A stretch of DNA of 64,000 nt from Chitinibacter sp. FCG-7 (GCF_040047665.1 NZ_CP157355.1:1364001-1428000), one strand, 5' to 3'. Positions 16,809 to 27,488 are shown, counted from the stretch's first letter. The notes: generated from the sequence alone by a model not told the origin. Program-made: numbers and translations.

Positions 16809-18920
16809 CTACTGCTTGAGTAAAGCCAGGCAGTGAATCCGCAGCGCGGCAATTTCGTCCATGCCGGGCTCTTGCAATAATGGGTTGGCCTCGAACAAAG
16901 CCCAATTCTTTGCCAGCGCCAGCGCACCCAGTTGCGAAGCGATGCCCTTGGCACTATGGGCATGACGCTTGGCTTCATCAAGCTGCCCTTGCTGCAGCGC
17001 CAGTACAAAATCCTGCTCCAGATCCTGCAGACGAATAAAGCCTTTTTCGGCCAGCGCCAGAAAGCGCTCATTCGAAAAGCCCAGATAGGCCTGCGCCTGC
17101 TGCCAGGCCATCACCTTGTCATCGGCGTCCTCAACCGCCTGCACCAGCATAGGCTGTCCATTCAGGCCCAACATTTCAAGCAGATCTTGCGCCTGATAAG
17201 GCTTGCTCAGATACCCCGCCAGCAAGGCAAACTCGGGGCGCTGGCGTAACTCGTACTCCGGTGAGGCCGAAATCAGATAGACCGGCTGTGTCATTCCCTG
17301 CTCTCTCATCTGCGCACACGTCAGCAAGCCGTCGGGGCCGGGCATGTGAAAATCCATCAGCACAAAATCGATCTCTGGCTTTTGCCGCAAAATCTGCAGA
17401 GCATCCAGCCCATTTTCCGCGCCCAAAGGCTTAGCACCGGCTTCATCCAGAATTTCGCAGAGCAAATCCCGGTTCACTTCCTGATCTTCCACCACCAGAA
17501 TGATTTTGCCCAGGGCAGACAGGCCTTCATGGTGAACGACTGCCTGAGCCTGAGCCCCGGCCTCATCAGCAATGGCCGCGATCAGTGTGACGATAAATTC
17601 ACTCCCCTGCCCTTGCGTGCTGCTGGCTTGAATATCCCCCCCCATCAGGCGGGCAAAGTCGCGGCTTAAGGCCAGCCCCAAACCTGTGCCGCCCAGATGC
17701 TTGCCGCTTTCGGTTTGCTCGAAAGGATGAAACAGATTGGCCAGCTCGTACGCGGCGATACCACAACCACTATCGCTGACTTTGGCGCGCAACAAATACT
17801 GCCGGTTTGCCAGCGCAACCCCGCAAATTTCAAGCCGGACAAAACCCTGCTCGGTAAATTTCATGCTATTGCCGATCAGATTGATCAGGATTTGCCGCAA
17901 TTTGCCTGCATCAAGCAGCAAGGAGCCCGGCAAGTCATCGGCATACTCAATTGATAAAGTTAGAGCCTTTTGCTGCGCCATCAGCGCAAACATGCCTTCC
18001 AGCTCACTTTTCAGCTTGGCCAAGCGCAATGGCTCATTCACCAGCTCGAGCTTGCCGCTTTCGGATTTGGACAAATCCAGCACATGGTTAAGCAAACTGA
18101 GTAAATGCTCGCCCGAATGCGCGATATGCCCCAGATGCAATTTTTGTGTTTCGCTCAGCTCGCTATTCTGGCGCAGGCGTTCGGTGTAACCCAGAATCGA
18201 CGTTAATGGCGTGCGGATTTCATGGCTGATATGCGCCAGAAAACGGCTTTTGGTCGCATTGGCGGCCTCGGCCTGTTGACGGGCTTCGAGCAAGGACTGA
18301 TTCAATTGTTGCAATTTGTGCCGCTGCTGCTCGCTGCGCCACAAGCCCCTGAGAGCCAGCGCGGCAAAGGCCAGCAGCAAGACCACCTGCAAAGACGCCA
18401 GCAACACACGCCAGAAGCCCAGCTTGGCCAGCCGGTCTTTTTTCAGATCATTTCGCTTGGTTTCTTCGGTGCGGATGCGCTGCACCATGTCTTCGATGGG
18501 CTCTTGCTGGGCATTAATTTGCTGCTGCAGCTGCGCCCAGCGCGCGGGCGTGAGTGGCCGGGTACGGATTTGCTGATCGATCGAGGTGACTAGTTGCTTA
18601 AGCGAGGGCAACAGGGCGGTTCGCAACACCGGATCGCTAAACTGCTTTAGTGTGGCATCCATTTCAAAGCTGTGAACCCGGCTGAACACAATATCAAACC
18701 GTAGCGACAGATCGTCCTCATCGCGGTTATCAACCGCCTCACGCAAGCGGTTAAACTCACCGCGAAACTGGAAAATCTGCCACAGCTGATTACCCACCCC
18801 CTGTTCGGCAAAATCCACCAGCTCGGCTTTTTGCTGCTGTTCGAAGTAAACGATCAGGCTGAAATTGAGCAGCAATACGCTGCTCATCACCAGCAAAATC
18901 AGCAAAAAGCGTCGACTCAT
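16809..18920 (-). CDS. Hybrid sensor histidine kinase with receiver and HPt domains
   Basis: The 703-residue protein begins with a membrane helix (about 6-25). A periplasmic helical region and a second helix at about 175-200 follow. Then come HisKA (FLAHISHEIRTPL, phospho-acceptor His) and HATPase with NLIGNSMKF and DSGCGI. A receiver domain (LVVEDQEVN, phospho-acceptor in VLMDFHMPG, YLSKPYQ) and a C-terminal HPt domain (HAHSAKGIASQLG) end the chain. This is a complete four-step phosphorelay as in BarA, TorS or ArcB. It starts two bases after the stop of a secreted SUOX-fold protein, which may be its sensory partner. No cognate output regulator is adjacent. Confidence 0.93.
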   Translation of the reverse strand: MSRRFLLILLVMSSVLLLNFSLIVYFEQQQKAELVDFAEQGVGNQLWQIFQFRGEFNRLREAVDNRDEDDLSLRFDIVFSRVHSFEMDATLKQFSDPVLRTALLPSLKQLVTSIDQQIRTRPLTPARWAQLQQQINAQQEPIEDMVQRIRTEETKRNDLKKDRLAKLGFWRVLLASLQVVLLLAFAALALRGLWRSEQQRHKLQQLNQSLLEARQQAEAANATKSRFLAHISHEIRTPLTSILGYTERLRQNSELSETQKLHLGHIAHSGEHLLSLLNHVLDLSKSESGKLELVNEPLRLAKLKSELEGMFALMAQQKALTLSIEYADDLPGSLLLDAGKLRQILINLIGNSMKFTEQGFVRLEICGVALANRQYLLRAKVSDSGCGIAAYELANLFHPFEQTESGKHLGGTGLGLALSRDFARLMGGDIQASSTQGQGSEFIVTLIAAIADEAGAQAQAVVHHEGLSALGKIILVVEDQEVNRDLLCEILDEAGAKPLGAENGLDALQILRQKPEIDFVLMDFHMPGPDGLLTCAQMREQGMTQPVYLISASPEYELRQRPEFALLAGYLSKPYQAQDLLEMLGLNGQPMLVQAVEDADDKVMAWQQAQAYLGFSNERFLALAEKGFIRLQDLEQDFVLALQQGQLDEAKRHAHSAKGIASQLGALALAKNWALFEANPLLQEPGMDEIAALRIHCLALLKQ

Positions 18921-18922
18921 TC

Positions 18923-19399
18923 TTATTCCACAATAATTTGTTTCAATTGCCAGGCACAACGGCGGTAATACTCGGTCTTGCGCAGTTTCTCATGCTGATC
19001 AAACGGGTACATGATAAATAGAGGGCCTTTTTCCCGTACCGACATGGTTTTACCGTTAAGTCGGCTGGCCACGATCACATCATACTGTTGTGAGTCAGCG
19101 GCAGGCACATCAATCGTGTAGTCATTGAGCGCTTGCAATTTCAGGGTTTCGCCCTTCAATTTGGCCTGCTGCAAGACATCGCGCAGCAAAGGCCCTTCAA
19201 ATGTTTGCGGCTCTGGATACCACGGTGTTGATACCGTCATTTTCTTTTGCGGCAGCTTATCGAGCTCGGCCAGGCTAAACGCCAGCGGCGTAGTCACTTT
19301 ACCCACCACATTTAAAATGACTTTGGGCTTGCCGGTTTCTGCAGCGTGGGCAAGGCCGGTTAGCATAACAAACAATACAAGCAATAAATGGCGCAGCAT
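18923..19399 (-). CDS. Secreted molybdopterin-oxidoreductase-fold (SUOX-like) protein, likely sensor partner
   Basis: The 158-residue protein has a clear signal peptide ending in GLAHA (about residue 19). A single small domain of the oxidoreductase molybdopterin-binding type follows, with AFSLAELDKLPQKK, FEGPLLRDVLQ, LNDYTIDVP and GPLFIMYPFD motifs. It lacks an obvious conserved cysteine ligand for Mo, so it may bind a ligand without catalysis. AAGGA precedes the ATG at 19399. The histidine kinase begins two bases after the stop, which strongly suggests that this protein feeds a periplasmic signal to that kinase; the role is inferred from context. Confidence 0.78.
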   Translation of the reverse strand: MLRHLLLVLFVMLTGLAHAAETGKPKVILNVVGKVTTPLAFSLAELDKLPQKKMTVSTPWYPEPQTFEGPLLRDVLQQAKLKGETLKLQALNDYTIDVPAADSQQYDVIVASRLNGKTMSVREKGPLFIMYPFDQHEKLRKTEYYRRCAWQLKQIIVE

Positions 19400-19550
19400 T
19401 GATTTTCCTTCCCAAGATTCAAAACCAGTCAAAACCCATACAAGTCGTAACCTAAAAGCCAGACAAAAACACAAAAACTGACCAACAACTTGCCTGAGTC
19501 CATCTATAAATTACAATCAATTCATACATTAAATACATGGGTTACCGATT

Positions 19551-21554
19551 ATGCACATCCTCTTTGCTCCTGCAATTGCTTTGGTAGCCAAACTCAGATT
19601 TGCCCAGAAATTTATCCTGATTGCACTCATTCTGGCCATCCCCAGCTTTTACATGCTGGGACGCATCATCAGTAATTTCAATGAAAATATTGAATTCATC
19701 GAACGCGAGCACGCCGGGCTGCAAGCAGCGATCACGGTACGCAGCGTCATCGACCTTAGCCAGCAACACCGAGGCTTGAGCACCTCTTATTTGCAAGGCA
19801 AGACCGATTTTGCCGCGGCAATCGAGCAAAACGAACAAAAACTCAGCAATCAGCTAAACAGCACCGACACGCTCTTCACCCAAAGCAGCAATCCAACGCT
19901 GCAAAAACAATGGCAGGCGATCAGCCCACAAGTCGCACAACTAGCCAGCAGCTGGAAAAGCGCCAACCCCACAGACAATTTTGCCAGCCACACCAAAACA
20001 ATAGACTTGCTGCTCGGGTTTATGGAAGCTATTTCGCATGAATCAGGGCTAGCGCTGGATTCCGAAGTGGACAGCTATTATCTGCAGGCCATTTTTTTTA
20101 ATGACTTATTGCCGGTTGGCGAAACAGTCGCCAAGGCACGCGGTCTGGGCGCACGGCTTGCCAGTGCGGGTTCGGCCACGACTGCCGAGCAATTGCAAAT
20201 GGGTACTCTGGCAGCAATGATCGGGATCACGCCGGGCAATATCGAGAAAAAAATAGCGCACACCAGCAATCAGGGCGCGATCGATAATGCCAAAAAACTG
20301 AATCAGGCACTCGCCGCACAGCAAAACTATCTGCAACAGTCTTTTGCCAATGACACGGTCACCGTCGATCCTGCTGCGCATTTTGCCCAGCTCAGCCAGA
20401 CCATTACCCAGATCAATCAGCTATCTGACCAAATTCTGGGCGATGTCGGCCGCTCGCTGGAGCTGCGCACCGCAGCAATACGCCAGAACCGGCTGATTGC
20501 GCTGGGGATTTCCGGTGCCATGCTCTTGCTCGGCAGCTATTTATTAACCGGTGCTTTTTTGTCGATTATCCAGTCGGTCAAGCAACTGCGTCAGGGGGCA
20601 GAGCGGTTTGCTCAGGGCGATTTAAGCCAACTGGTGCAGCTCGACGTCAGCGACGAGCTGGCCGATGTCAGTGACAGCTTTAACAGCATGGCCAGCGGCT
20701 TGAAAAACATTATTGCGCAAATCCGCAGCAATGCCGGCGCAGTCTCCACGTCGGCCGCGCAATTGAACCGCAATACCGAATCGGTGGTGCAAGCCTCGCG
20801 CACGCAAGCCAATGCCTCGGGAGAAATGGCGGCGGCCATGGAAGAAATGAGCGTCAGCATTGCTTCGGTATCTGAGCATGCCGGTTCATCCGAGGAGCAG
20901 GCGCGTTCGGCGCAGAATGAAGTCGATCAGGGCCAGAAAATCATGCAGGCGGTGCTGGGTGAAATTACCGAGCTAGCCAGCGATCTGGAAACGCTGGGCG
21001 GCAATGTGGACAGCATGAAAACGCATTCGGTTGAAATCGGCAAAATTGTTCAGGTAATCAAGGAAATTGCCGAACAAACCAATCTGTTGGCGCTCAATGC
21101 CGCCATTGAAGCGGCACGGGCTGGCGAGCAAGGTCGCGGCTTTGCTGTAGTCGCCGATGAAGTACGCAAACTGTCTGAGCGCACTTCGTCATCCACCGGA
21201 GAAATCCATCAGCTGGTCGCCACCATCCAGAAAGACACCGAGGCCGCCGCCATCGGCATGGACAGGGCGCGCAAGGAAATGGATCGCGGTAGCCAGCGTG
21301 TTGGCGAGGCCAACGATGCCCTGGCGCATATTCGCGACAGCAGCCACGCCGAACTCAATGCCGTCGCCGAAATCAGCAGCGCGATGTCCGAACAAAAAGC
21401 CGCTTCGCATCTGGTGGCGCAAAGTGTCGAACGCATTGCACGCATGGCCGAAGACATCAGCCATAGCGCCGATCAGAATGCCGCACTATCGAGCCAGCTG
21501 CAGGACAGCGCCGCGCAGCTGGAACGGCTAGTTAGCCAGTTCAAGCTGAGCTAA
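19551..21554 (+). CDS. Methyl-accepting chemotaxis protein
   Basis: The 667-residue chemoreceptor has a membrane helix near residues 20-40, then a large periplasmic helical domain. [11 protein letters not shown] near residue 65 resembles NIT-type nitrate/nitrite sensing domains. A second membrane helix lies at about 325-345, followed by HAMP and a cytoplasmic signalling domain with the highly conserved hairpin tip [20 protein letters not shown] near residue 505. It relays ligand binding to CheA/CheW at the inner membrane. No che genes are adjacent, so it is an orphan receptor; the ligand is unknown. Confidence 0.93.
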   Translation: MHILFAPAIALVAKLRFAQKFILIALILAIPSFYMLGRIISNFNENIEFIEREHAGLQAAITVRSVIDLSQQHRGLSTSYLQGKTDFAAAIEQNEQKLSNQLNSTDTLFTQSSNPTLQKQWQAISPQVAQLASSWKSANPTDNFASHTKTIDLLLGFMEAISHESGLALDSEVDSYYLQAIFFNDLLPVGETVAKARGLGARLASAGSATTAEQLQMGTLAAMIGITPGNIEKKIAHTSNQGAIDNAKKLNQALAAQQNYLQQSFANDTVTVDPAAHFAQLSQTITQINQLSDQILGDVGRSLELRTAAIRQNRLIALGISGAMLLLGSYLLTGAFLSIIQSVKQLRQGAERFAQGDLSQLVQLDVSDELADVSDSFNSMASGLKNIIAQIRSNAGAVSTSAAQLNRNTESVVQASRTQANASGEMAAAMEEMSVSIASVSEHAGSSEEQARSAQNEVDQGQKIMQAVLGEITELASDLETLGGNVDSMKTHSVEIGKIVQVIKEIAEQTNLLALNAAIEAARAGEQGRGFAVVADEVRKLSERTSSSTGEIHQLVATIQKDTEAAAIGMDRARKEMDRGSQRVGEANDALAHIRDSSHAELNAVAEISSAMSEQKAASHLVAQSVERIARMAEDISHSADQNAALSSQLQDSAAQLERLVSQFKLS

Positions 21555-21579
21555 ATCATCACAGCAAAATACATCGCAA

Positions 21580-21626
21580 GGTATATTCATGCAGGCCATA
21601 TCTATCAATAGTCTCATGAATATACC
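21580..21626. repeat. GGTATATTCATG palindrome (best-formed copy of the dispersed family)
   Basis: GGTATATTCATG (21580-21591) is perfectly complementary to CATGAATATACC (21615-21626), giving a 12-base-pair stem with a 23-base loop. It lies 25 bp after the chemoreceptor stop and could end or protect that transcript. Confidence 0.7.
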
Positions 21627-21669
21627 CCACAATGACAACTCAGATTAATCCGCCTCAGCGAGCCACTGC

Positions 21670-21858
21670 TTAGAGTCTGTTGATGTTTGGTTCGCCGTCG
21701 CACTAGCGCGAGTTTTTCGATGAGGCAAGACGTAGATCGCGCCGCCTAGTCATCCTATGTCAGCGCTCTACAACGCAGCATCATCGAAAAAATCGCCCAG
21801 CCGGATGCTTTATTTAAAGTCCTGGTTTGGCTGCAAACCAAACATCAACAGACCCTAA
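21670..21858. mobile_element. 189-bp MITE-like element with 23-bp terminal inverted repeats
   Basis: The left end (21670-21692) and right end (21836-21858) are inverted copies: 18 bp are identical (21675-21692 and 21836-21853), and the outer five bases differ at one position (TTAGAG versus TTAGGG). Inside, GTTTTTCGATGA near 21711 pairs with TCATCGAAAAAATC at 21781, so the whole element can fold into one long hairpin. It contains no gene. A related single end occurs at 28728. It sits 70 bp upstream of dadA. Confidence 0.75.
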
Positions 21859-21927
21859 TGGTTTCTCCGCATCGCGCCCGCTGCAGCAGGCATCTATGCT
21901 CTTGGTATCAATCCGAGGGTGGCAAGT

Positions 21928-23193
21928 ATGCAGATCATCATCATTGGTGCGGGGGTCGTTGGCGTCACAAGCGCTTATTACCTGCAACGCGCCGGACATC
22001 AAGTCACAGTGCTGGAACACCATCCAGCTGCAGCACAGGAAACCAGTTTTGCCAACGCCGGGCAAATTTCACCGGGCTACGCTGCGCCATGGGCTGCGCC
22101 GGGCGTGCCGCTCAAAGCGATCAAATGGCTGGCGCAAACGCACGGCCCGCTACGCGTTCGCCCCAGTAGCGATGCATTTCAGTGGGAGTGGATGGCCAAA
22201 ATGCTGGCCAATTGCACCGTAGAAGCCTATCAGCGCAATAAAAACCGCATGGTGCCGCTGGCAGAATACAGCCGTGACCAGCTCAAACTGCTGCGCGCCC
22301 AAACCGGGATTCAGTACGAAGGGCGCACGCTGGGGACTTTGCAGATTTTCCGCAAAGCGGCGCAATTGGACAATGGCCGCCGCGACGCCGATTTGCTAGC
22401 CAAAATGGGCGTCGTGCATGAATTGCTTGACCGCGACGGCATTGTCAAAGCCGAACCCGCGCTGGCGCACAAGGCTGCAGAGCTGGTCGGCGCACTGCGC
22501 CTGCCCAACGATGAAACCGGCGATTGCCAGCTCTTTACCCGCCAACTGGCCAGCATGGCCGAACAGGCTGGCGCCGTCTTTCGTTACGGCGTCGATGTAT
22601 TGGGTTTGCCGGTAAAAAATGGCCAGATCACTGGCGTGCAGCTGTCAGGCGAAACGCTGCATGCCGATCAGATTGTGCTGGCTGCCGGCTGCGCATCACG
22701 GCAATTGGGTCAATTGCTGGGGCTCGATTTGCCGGTTTATCCGGTCAAAGGCTATTCGATCACCGTGCCACTGGCGCAGACCGGGGCAGCAGCCGAGGTC
22801 GCACCACGCTCGACGGTAATGGATGAGACCTACAAAATCGCCCTGACACGCTTTGACCAGCGCCTGCGGGTGGGCGGCATGGCCGAAGTTGCTGGTTACG
22901 ACAAGGTGATCGATCCCAAACGGGTTGCGACGCTGAAAATGGTCGCCAATGATCTGTTTCCGCACGCCGGCGATTTAACTCAGGCTACGCCTTGGACAGG
23001 TTTAAGGCCGATGACCCCCGACGGCACCCCCATTATTGGCACTACCCGCATCCGCAATCTGTGGCTGAACACCGGCCACGGCACGCTGGGCTGGACGATG
23101 GCCTGCGGCTCGGCACGCGTGCTTACCGATCTGATCAATGGCGATCGCCCCGAAATCGACACCAGCGCACTGGGTCTGGCGCGCTACGGCTGA
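21928..23193 (+). CDS. dadA: D-amino acid dehydrogenase small subunit
   Basis: DadA is an FAD-dependent membrane-associated dehydrogenase that deaminates D-amino acids, chiefly D-alanine, to keto acids. The 421-residue protein matches DadA closely. It shows an N-terminal dinucleotide fold IIIGAGVVGVTSAYYL, the NAGQISPGYAAPWAAPGVPLK segment, LPNDETGDCQLFT, and a C-terminal TGLRPMTPDGTP with LNTGHGTLGWTMACGS. The ATG at 21928 is used in place of the in-frame GTG at 21919 because GAGGG lies upstream of it. No alanine racemase gene follows. A terminator lies 130 bp downstream. Confidence 0.94.
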   Translation: MQIIIIGAGVVGVTSAYYLQRAGHQVTVLEHHPAAAQETSFANAGQISPGYAAPWAAPGVPLKAIKWLAQTHGPLRVRPSSDAFQWEWMAKMLANCTVEAYQRNKNRMVPLAEYSRDQLKLLRAQTGIQYEGRTLGTLQIFRKAAQLDNGRRDADLLAKMGVVHELLDRDGIVKAEPALAHKAAELVGALRLPNDETGDCQLFTRQLASMAEQAGAVFRYGVDVLGLPVKNGQITGVQLSGETLHADQIVLAAGCASRQLGQLLGLDLPVYPVKGYSITVPLAQTGAAAEVAPRSTVMDETYKIALTRFDQRLRVGGMAEVAGYDKVIDPKRVATLKMVANDLFPHAGDLTQATPWTGLRPMTPDGTPIIGTTRIRNLWLNTGHGTLGWTMACGSARVLTDLINGDRPEIDTSALGLARYG

Positions 23194-23324
23194 TCGGCGT
23201 GAGCGCAGCTATAGGCCAGAGCAAGACGGCAGCATAAGTTCATCGAAGCAAGCGGGGATATTCACACTTGGTATTTATTGGGTAGCAAGCGCATGGGCAA
23301 GGCCGATACAGTGATGCTTTCTGT

Positions 23325-23362
23325 GCAGACCTTCTTTAATTAATCGCGGTCTGCTGTTCTTT
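23325..23362 (+). terminator. Putative rho-independent terminator after dadA
   Basis: GCAGACC (23325-23331) and GGTCTGC (23348-23354) form a seven-base-pair stem with a 16-base AT-rich loop, followed by TGTTCTTTTG. The T-run is interrupted, so strength is uncertain. Confidence 0.5.
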
Positions 23363-23367
23363 TGATC

Positions 23368-23413
23368 GAGCTCCTCGCCTATTGCTATCCCAAACCCTGA
23401 TCCAGAGGAGCTC
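23368..23413 (+). promoter_or_regulatory. Inverted repeat that could mask the BCCT ribosome binding site
   Basis: GAGCTCCTC (23368-23376) is perfectly complementary to GAGGAGCTC (23405-23413), which holds the GAGGAG Shine-Dalgarno candidate for the GTG at 23419. A third GGAGCTC lies at 23421-23427, before the ATG at 23431, and could pair with the first arm instead. This arrangement suggests translational control but is unproven. Confidence 0.4.
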
Positions 23414-23418
23414 CTTAA

Positions 23419-25464
23419 GTGGAGCTCAATATGAACAACACTGCCTCGCCACGGCTAACTCTCCCACGGCATACCTTCAATCTGCCGGTGCTCATCCCCA
23501 GCCTGATTACCATTGGCCTGCTGATCGCCCTAACTACGCTGGCCCCTCAAGCGGCTGAAAGTCAGCTACTAATCATCCAGCACTGGATTACCGTCCATTT
23601 TTCGTGGTTTTACACATTGGCGGTGTCCGGCTTTTTTATTTTCCTGATTGCTCTGGCCATCAGTGACTTTGGCAAAATCCGCCTGGGGGCCGACGATGCC
23701 GAGCCCGAATTTAGCCTGACCTCCTGGCTGGCCATGCTGTTTGCCGCTGGGATGGGCATTGGCCTGATGTACTACGGCGTTGGCGAACCCTTGATGCACT
23801 ATGTTTCGCCCCCGCTGGCGCAAGGGCAGACGCTGGAAGCCGCCCGCGAGGCCATGAGCAGCACTTTCCTGCACTGGGGCTTTAATGCCTGGGCCATTTA
23901 CGGTCTGGTGGGTCTGGTGCTGGCCTATTTCGGCTTTCGCTACAATTTACCGCTGTCGCTGCGCTCGGGCTTGTATCCGATTTTGCGCGAGCGCATTCAT
24001 GGCCCGATTGGCCATACCATCGATGTCTTTGCCCTGTGCTGCACCTTGTTTGGCCTTGCCCCCTCTGTCGGGCTGGGCTCGGCGCAGCTGGCGGCCGGTT
24101 TGCACCAGCTCACCGGCTGGGATACCACCGGGCTAGCTGTCCAGCTGGGGCTGATTGCCACCGTCATTGTGCTGGCCGGCATTTCAGCGGCTACGGGTTT
24201 GGGAAAAGGCGTCCGCCGCCTTTCCGAGCTTAATTTGCTGCTGGCGGTCTCGCTGCTGCTGTTTGTGCTGTTTACCGGCCCGACGCTCTTTTTGCTTGGC
24301 GCGTTTGGCGACAATCTGGGGCATTACCTTAATCAGTTTATCAATCTGACCTTCCGCAGCTTTACCTACGAGCCCGGCAGCACCGCAGGCTGGTTCAGCG
24401 GCTGGACCATCCTGTACTGGGCGTGGTGGATTTCATGGTCGCCCTTTGTTGGTCTCTTTATCGCCCGCATTTCGCGCGGCCGCACCATCCGTGAATTCAT
24501 CACCGGCGTGATTATTATCCCGAGTATCTTCACCTTCCTGTGGATGACCGTCTTTGGCAATACAGTGATCTGGCTGGATATGAATATTGCCCACGGCGCA
24601 CTGGCGGCCACAGCGGGGAATGTGGACGCCTTGCTGTTCAAGTTTTTTGACTATCTGCCATTTTCCAGCATCGCTTCGGTCATTTCCATGCTGCTGATCC
24701 TGGTGTTTTTTGTCACCTCGGCCGATTCGGGCGCGCTGATGCTTGATACTTTATCGTCACGCGATCCTGAGCATTCGCCGGTTTGGCAGCGTTTGTTCTG
24801 GGCTGTATTGCTCGGCCTAACAGCCGCGACGCTACTCGGCGCAGGCGGGCAAAAAGCCCTGATGACGATGACGCTGATCGCCGCGCTGCCATTTACCATG
24901 GTGATGATTCTGCTGGCCTTTTCGCTCTGGCGCGGGCTGCTGGCCGATCAGCGCCATTCACAGCAGAAATTCACCCCGGCCAGCACCTTCTGGACCGGCC
25001 AGCACTGGAAGCAAAGGCTGGAGCAGATTCTGCACCAGCCTAGCCAGGATGATGTAGCACGCTTTATCCGCGAGACCGTCAAACCGGCGCTCGACGAAGT
25101 CGCGCTGGAAATGCAGCAACGCGGCTGCAAAGCCACCGTGACCACGCACGATGATGGCGCCATTGCGCTGTGCGTACCGCAGCCGAATCTGCGCGACTTT
25201 ATCTATGGTGTACGCGCCCACGCCCGCCCAGTGGCCAGCTTTGCGCTGCGCGACGCCAACCTACCAGCCAGCGAGCGTCAGCACACCTTCGAGCCCGTCA
25301 CCTTCTTTGCCGATGGCCGCCGTGGCTATGATATTGAATACCTGCGCACCGAAGAGCTGATTGCCGATGTGCTCAAGCAATATGAGAGGTATCTTTCGCT
25401 AAGCCATAGCCAGAACGCCCATCTGATCAATACTACCCCGGAGCATAGCCAAGGCCTCGCATAA
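23419..25464 (+). CDS. betT: BCCT-family choline/betaine transporter (BetT-like)
   Basis: This 681-residue (or 677 from the ATG at 23431) inner-membrane protein has twelve predicted helices. It carries the BCCT signature GMGIGLMYYGVGEPL near residue 113 and the WTILYWAWWISWSPFVG aromatic box near residue 330. After about residue 510 comes a soluble C-terminal extension of roughly 170 residues, as in BetT-type high-affinity choline transporters and osmosensing members. No betA/betB genes are adjacent, so choline versus betaine or carnitine cannot be settled. Both the GTG at 23419 and the ATG at 23431 have plausible ribosome binding sites. Confidence 0.88.
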   Translation: MELNMNNTASPRLTLPRHTFNLPVLIPSLITIGLLIALTTLAPQAAESQLLIIQHWITVHFSWFYTLAVSGFFIFLIALAISDFGKIRLGADDAEPEFSLTSWLAMLFAAGMGIGLMYYGVGEPLMHYVSPPLAQGQTLEAAREAMSSTFLHWGFNAWAIYGLVGLVLAYFGFRYNLPLSLRSGLYPILRERIHGPIGHTIDVFALCCTLFGLAPSVGLGSAQLAAGLHQLTGWDTTGLAVQLGLIATVIVLAGISAATGLGKGVRRLSELNLLLAVSLLLFVLFTGPTLFLLGAFGDNLGHYLNQFINLTFRSFTYEPGSTAGWFSGWTILYWAWWISWSPFVGLFIARISRGRTIREFITGVIIIPSIFTFLWMTVFGNTVIWLDMNIAHGALAATAGNVDALLFKFFDYLPFSSIASVISMLLILVFFVTSADSGALMLDTLSSRDPEHSPVWQRLFWAVLLGLTAATLLGAGGQKALMTMTLIAALPFTMVMILLAFSLWRGLLADQRHSQQKFTPASTFWTGQHWKQRLEQILHQPSQDDVARFIRETVKPALDEVALEMQQRGCKATVTTHDDGAIALCVPQPNLRDFIYGVRAHARPVASFALRDANLPASERQHTFEPVTFFADGRRGYDIEYLRTEELIADVLKQYERYLSLSHSQNAHLINTTPEHSQGLA

Positions 25465-25517
25465 TCCACAGCCATGGACTGGCCTTTTTGCGCCGAAACG
25501 CGCATAAATCGGAGTAA

Positions 25518-26594
<1,077 letters not shown>

Positions 26595-26632
26595 TCAACC
26601 ATGCAGCTAAAAACCCATCAACAGGAATAATC

Positions 26633-27166
26633 ATGGCTAGCAGATATATCTTTGAAGGGTTTTTAGAGCGTTTTGAGACTAAAAATGAGGGGGTCGAGAT
26701 TCGATTAAGTACAGGCCAATTCGACCCCGCGCCCAGAGAAGCTCCCATTCTCTACATATATGCCAAACACCCAGAAAATATAGCGGCACTTGCTACAGAG
26801 CTAAACGCCATTCTTTTGGAAGATGATTACGTGTATGTGGAAGAAATCGCCGAAAGTGAAATACTCATTCACTCAAATCTAGAGACTCCAACAATCATCA
26901 CGGCCAGAGAAATAACCACGCGCTTAGAAAACTATGAAGCCTGCGATTTTGAATTTCTTGCATACAAAAATTATGCGTTAGCGATGCAATATCATGAAGC
27001 ACAATCAAAAGCCAATGAGAAAATCCACGTAGCCTTACAACTTAGCCACAATCAAATGCAGCGCCTTGCGGTCAAATGCAATTTACATGAAACAGGCTCA
27101 ACGCCTCACACGCTTTATGCACAACAGCTATTATTCTTGCAGCGAATTGTTGAAGCGCTGAAGTAA
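26633..27166 (+). CDS. Hypothetical protein, AT-rich orphan
   Basis: I do not recognise this 177-residue protein. It is soluble, with no signal peptide or membrane segment, and acidic. Predicted structure is alternating strands and helices in the first half (FEGFLERFET, ILYIYAKHPENIAALATEL) and long helices after about residue 110. The ATG at 26633 follows AGGA at nine bases; the open frame from 26579 overlaps hemB and is not used. Base composition is clearly more AT-rich than hemB before it, which suggests later acquisition. Confidence 0.7.
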   Translation: MASRYIFEGFLERFETKNEGVEIRLSTGQFDPAPREAPILYIYAKHPENIAALATELNAILLEDDYVYVEEIAESEILIHSNLETPTIITAREITTRLENYEACDFEFLAYKNYALAMQYHEAQSKANEKIHVALQLSHNQMQRLAVKCNLHETGSTPHTLYAQQLLFLQRIVEALK

Positions 27167-27168
27167 CA

Positions 27169-27314
27169 GGGTATATAGCTAGGCAACATAACCAGCAGTG
27201 CTGGACGCTGCGCTGTACCCTTTAGCCCCCCAATCGAGCTGCGTCGATTTGCAATACACCACCCATGTATAGCCACCAAAATAAAATCAAACCATAGCTT
27301 CAGAGATATACCCC
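27169..27314. repeat. GGGTATA/TATACCC family, two arms 130 bp apart
   Basis: GGGTATAT at 27169-27176 is perfectly complementary to ATATACCC at 27306-27313. The interval holds CCAGCAGTGCTGG (a short palindrome near 27191) and CACCCATGTATAGCC. It follows the orphan gene stop by 3 bp. It could be two separate copies or a single copy with an insertion between its arms. Confidence 0.5.
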
Positions 27315-27386
27315 ACGATCAAAATCCGTAAACTGGCCCCACTGTAAAGCCAGTGTTCACCAGATCACAAACTCACTGACTACAGC

Positions 27387-27415
27387 TTGACTTTAGCAAA
27401 TGACTTGATGATATT
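27387..27415 (+). promoter_or_regulatory. Putative sigma-70 promoter for the chitin-binding protein
   Basis: TTGACT (27387-27392) and GATATT (27410-27415) are separated by exactly 17 bases, 74 bases before the start codon. Two small hairpins follow in the leader: GGCTG/CAGCC and TTCCGGC/GCCGGAA. The assignment rests on consensus match only. Confidence 0.45.
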
Positions 27416-27488
27416 GATCACGGCTGCAAGACAGCCTTTCCGGCACCCATAGCCGGAAAATATCAAACATAATCAAGGATGGAAGACC

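Noticed and set aside
27315..27488. Possible c-di-GMP riboswitch upstream of the chitin-binding protein
   Set aside because: The hairpins present (GGCTG/CAGCC, TTCCGGC/GCCGGAA) do not match the conserved core of known GEMM riboswitches.
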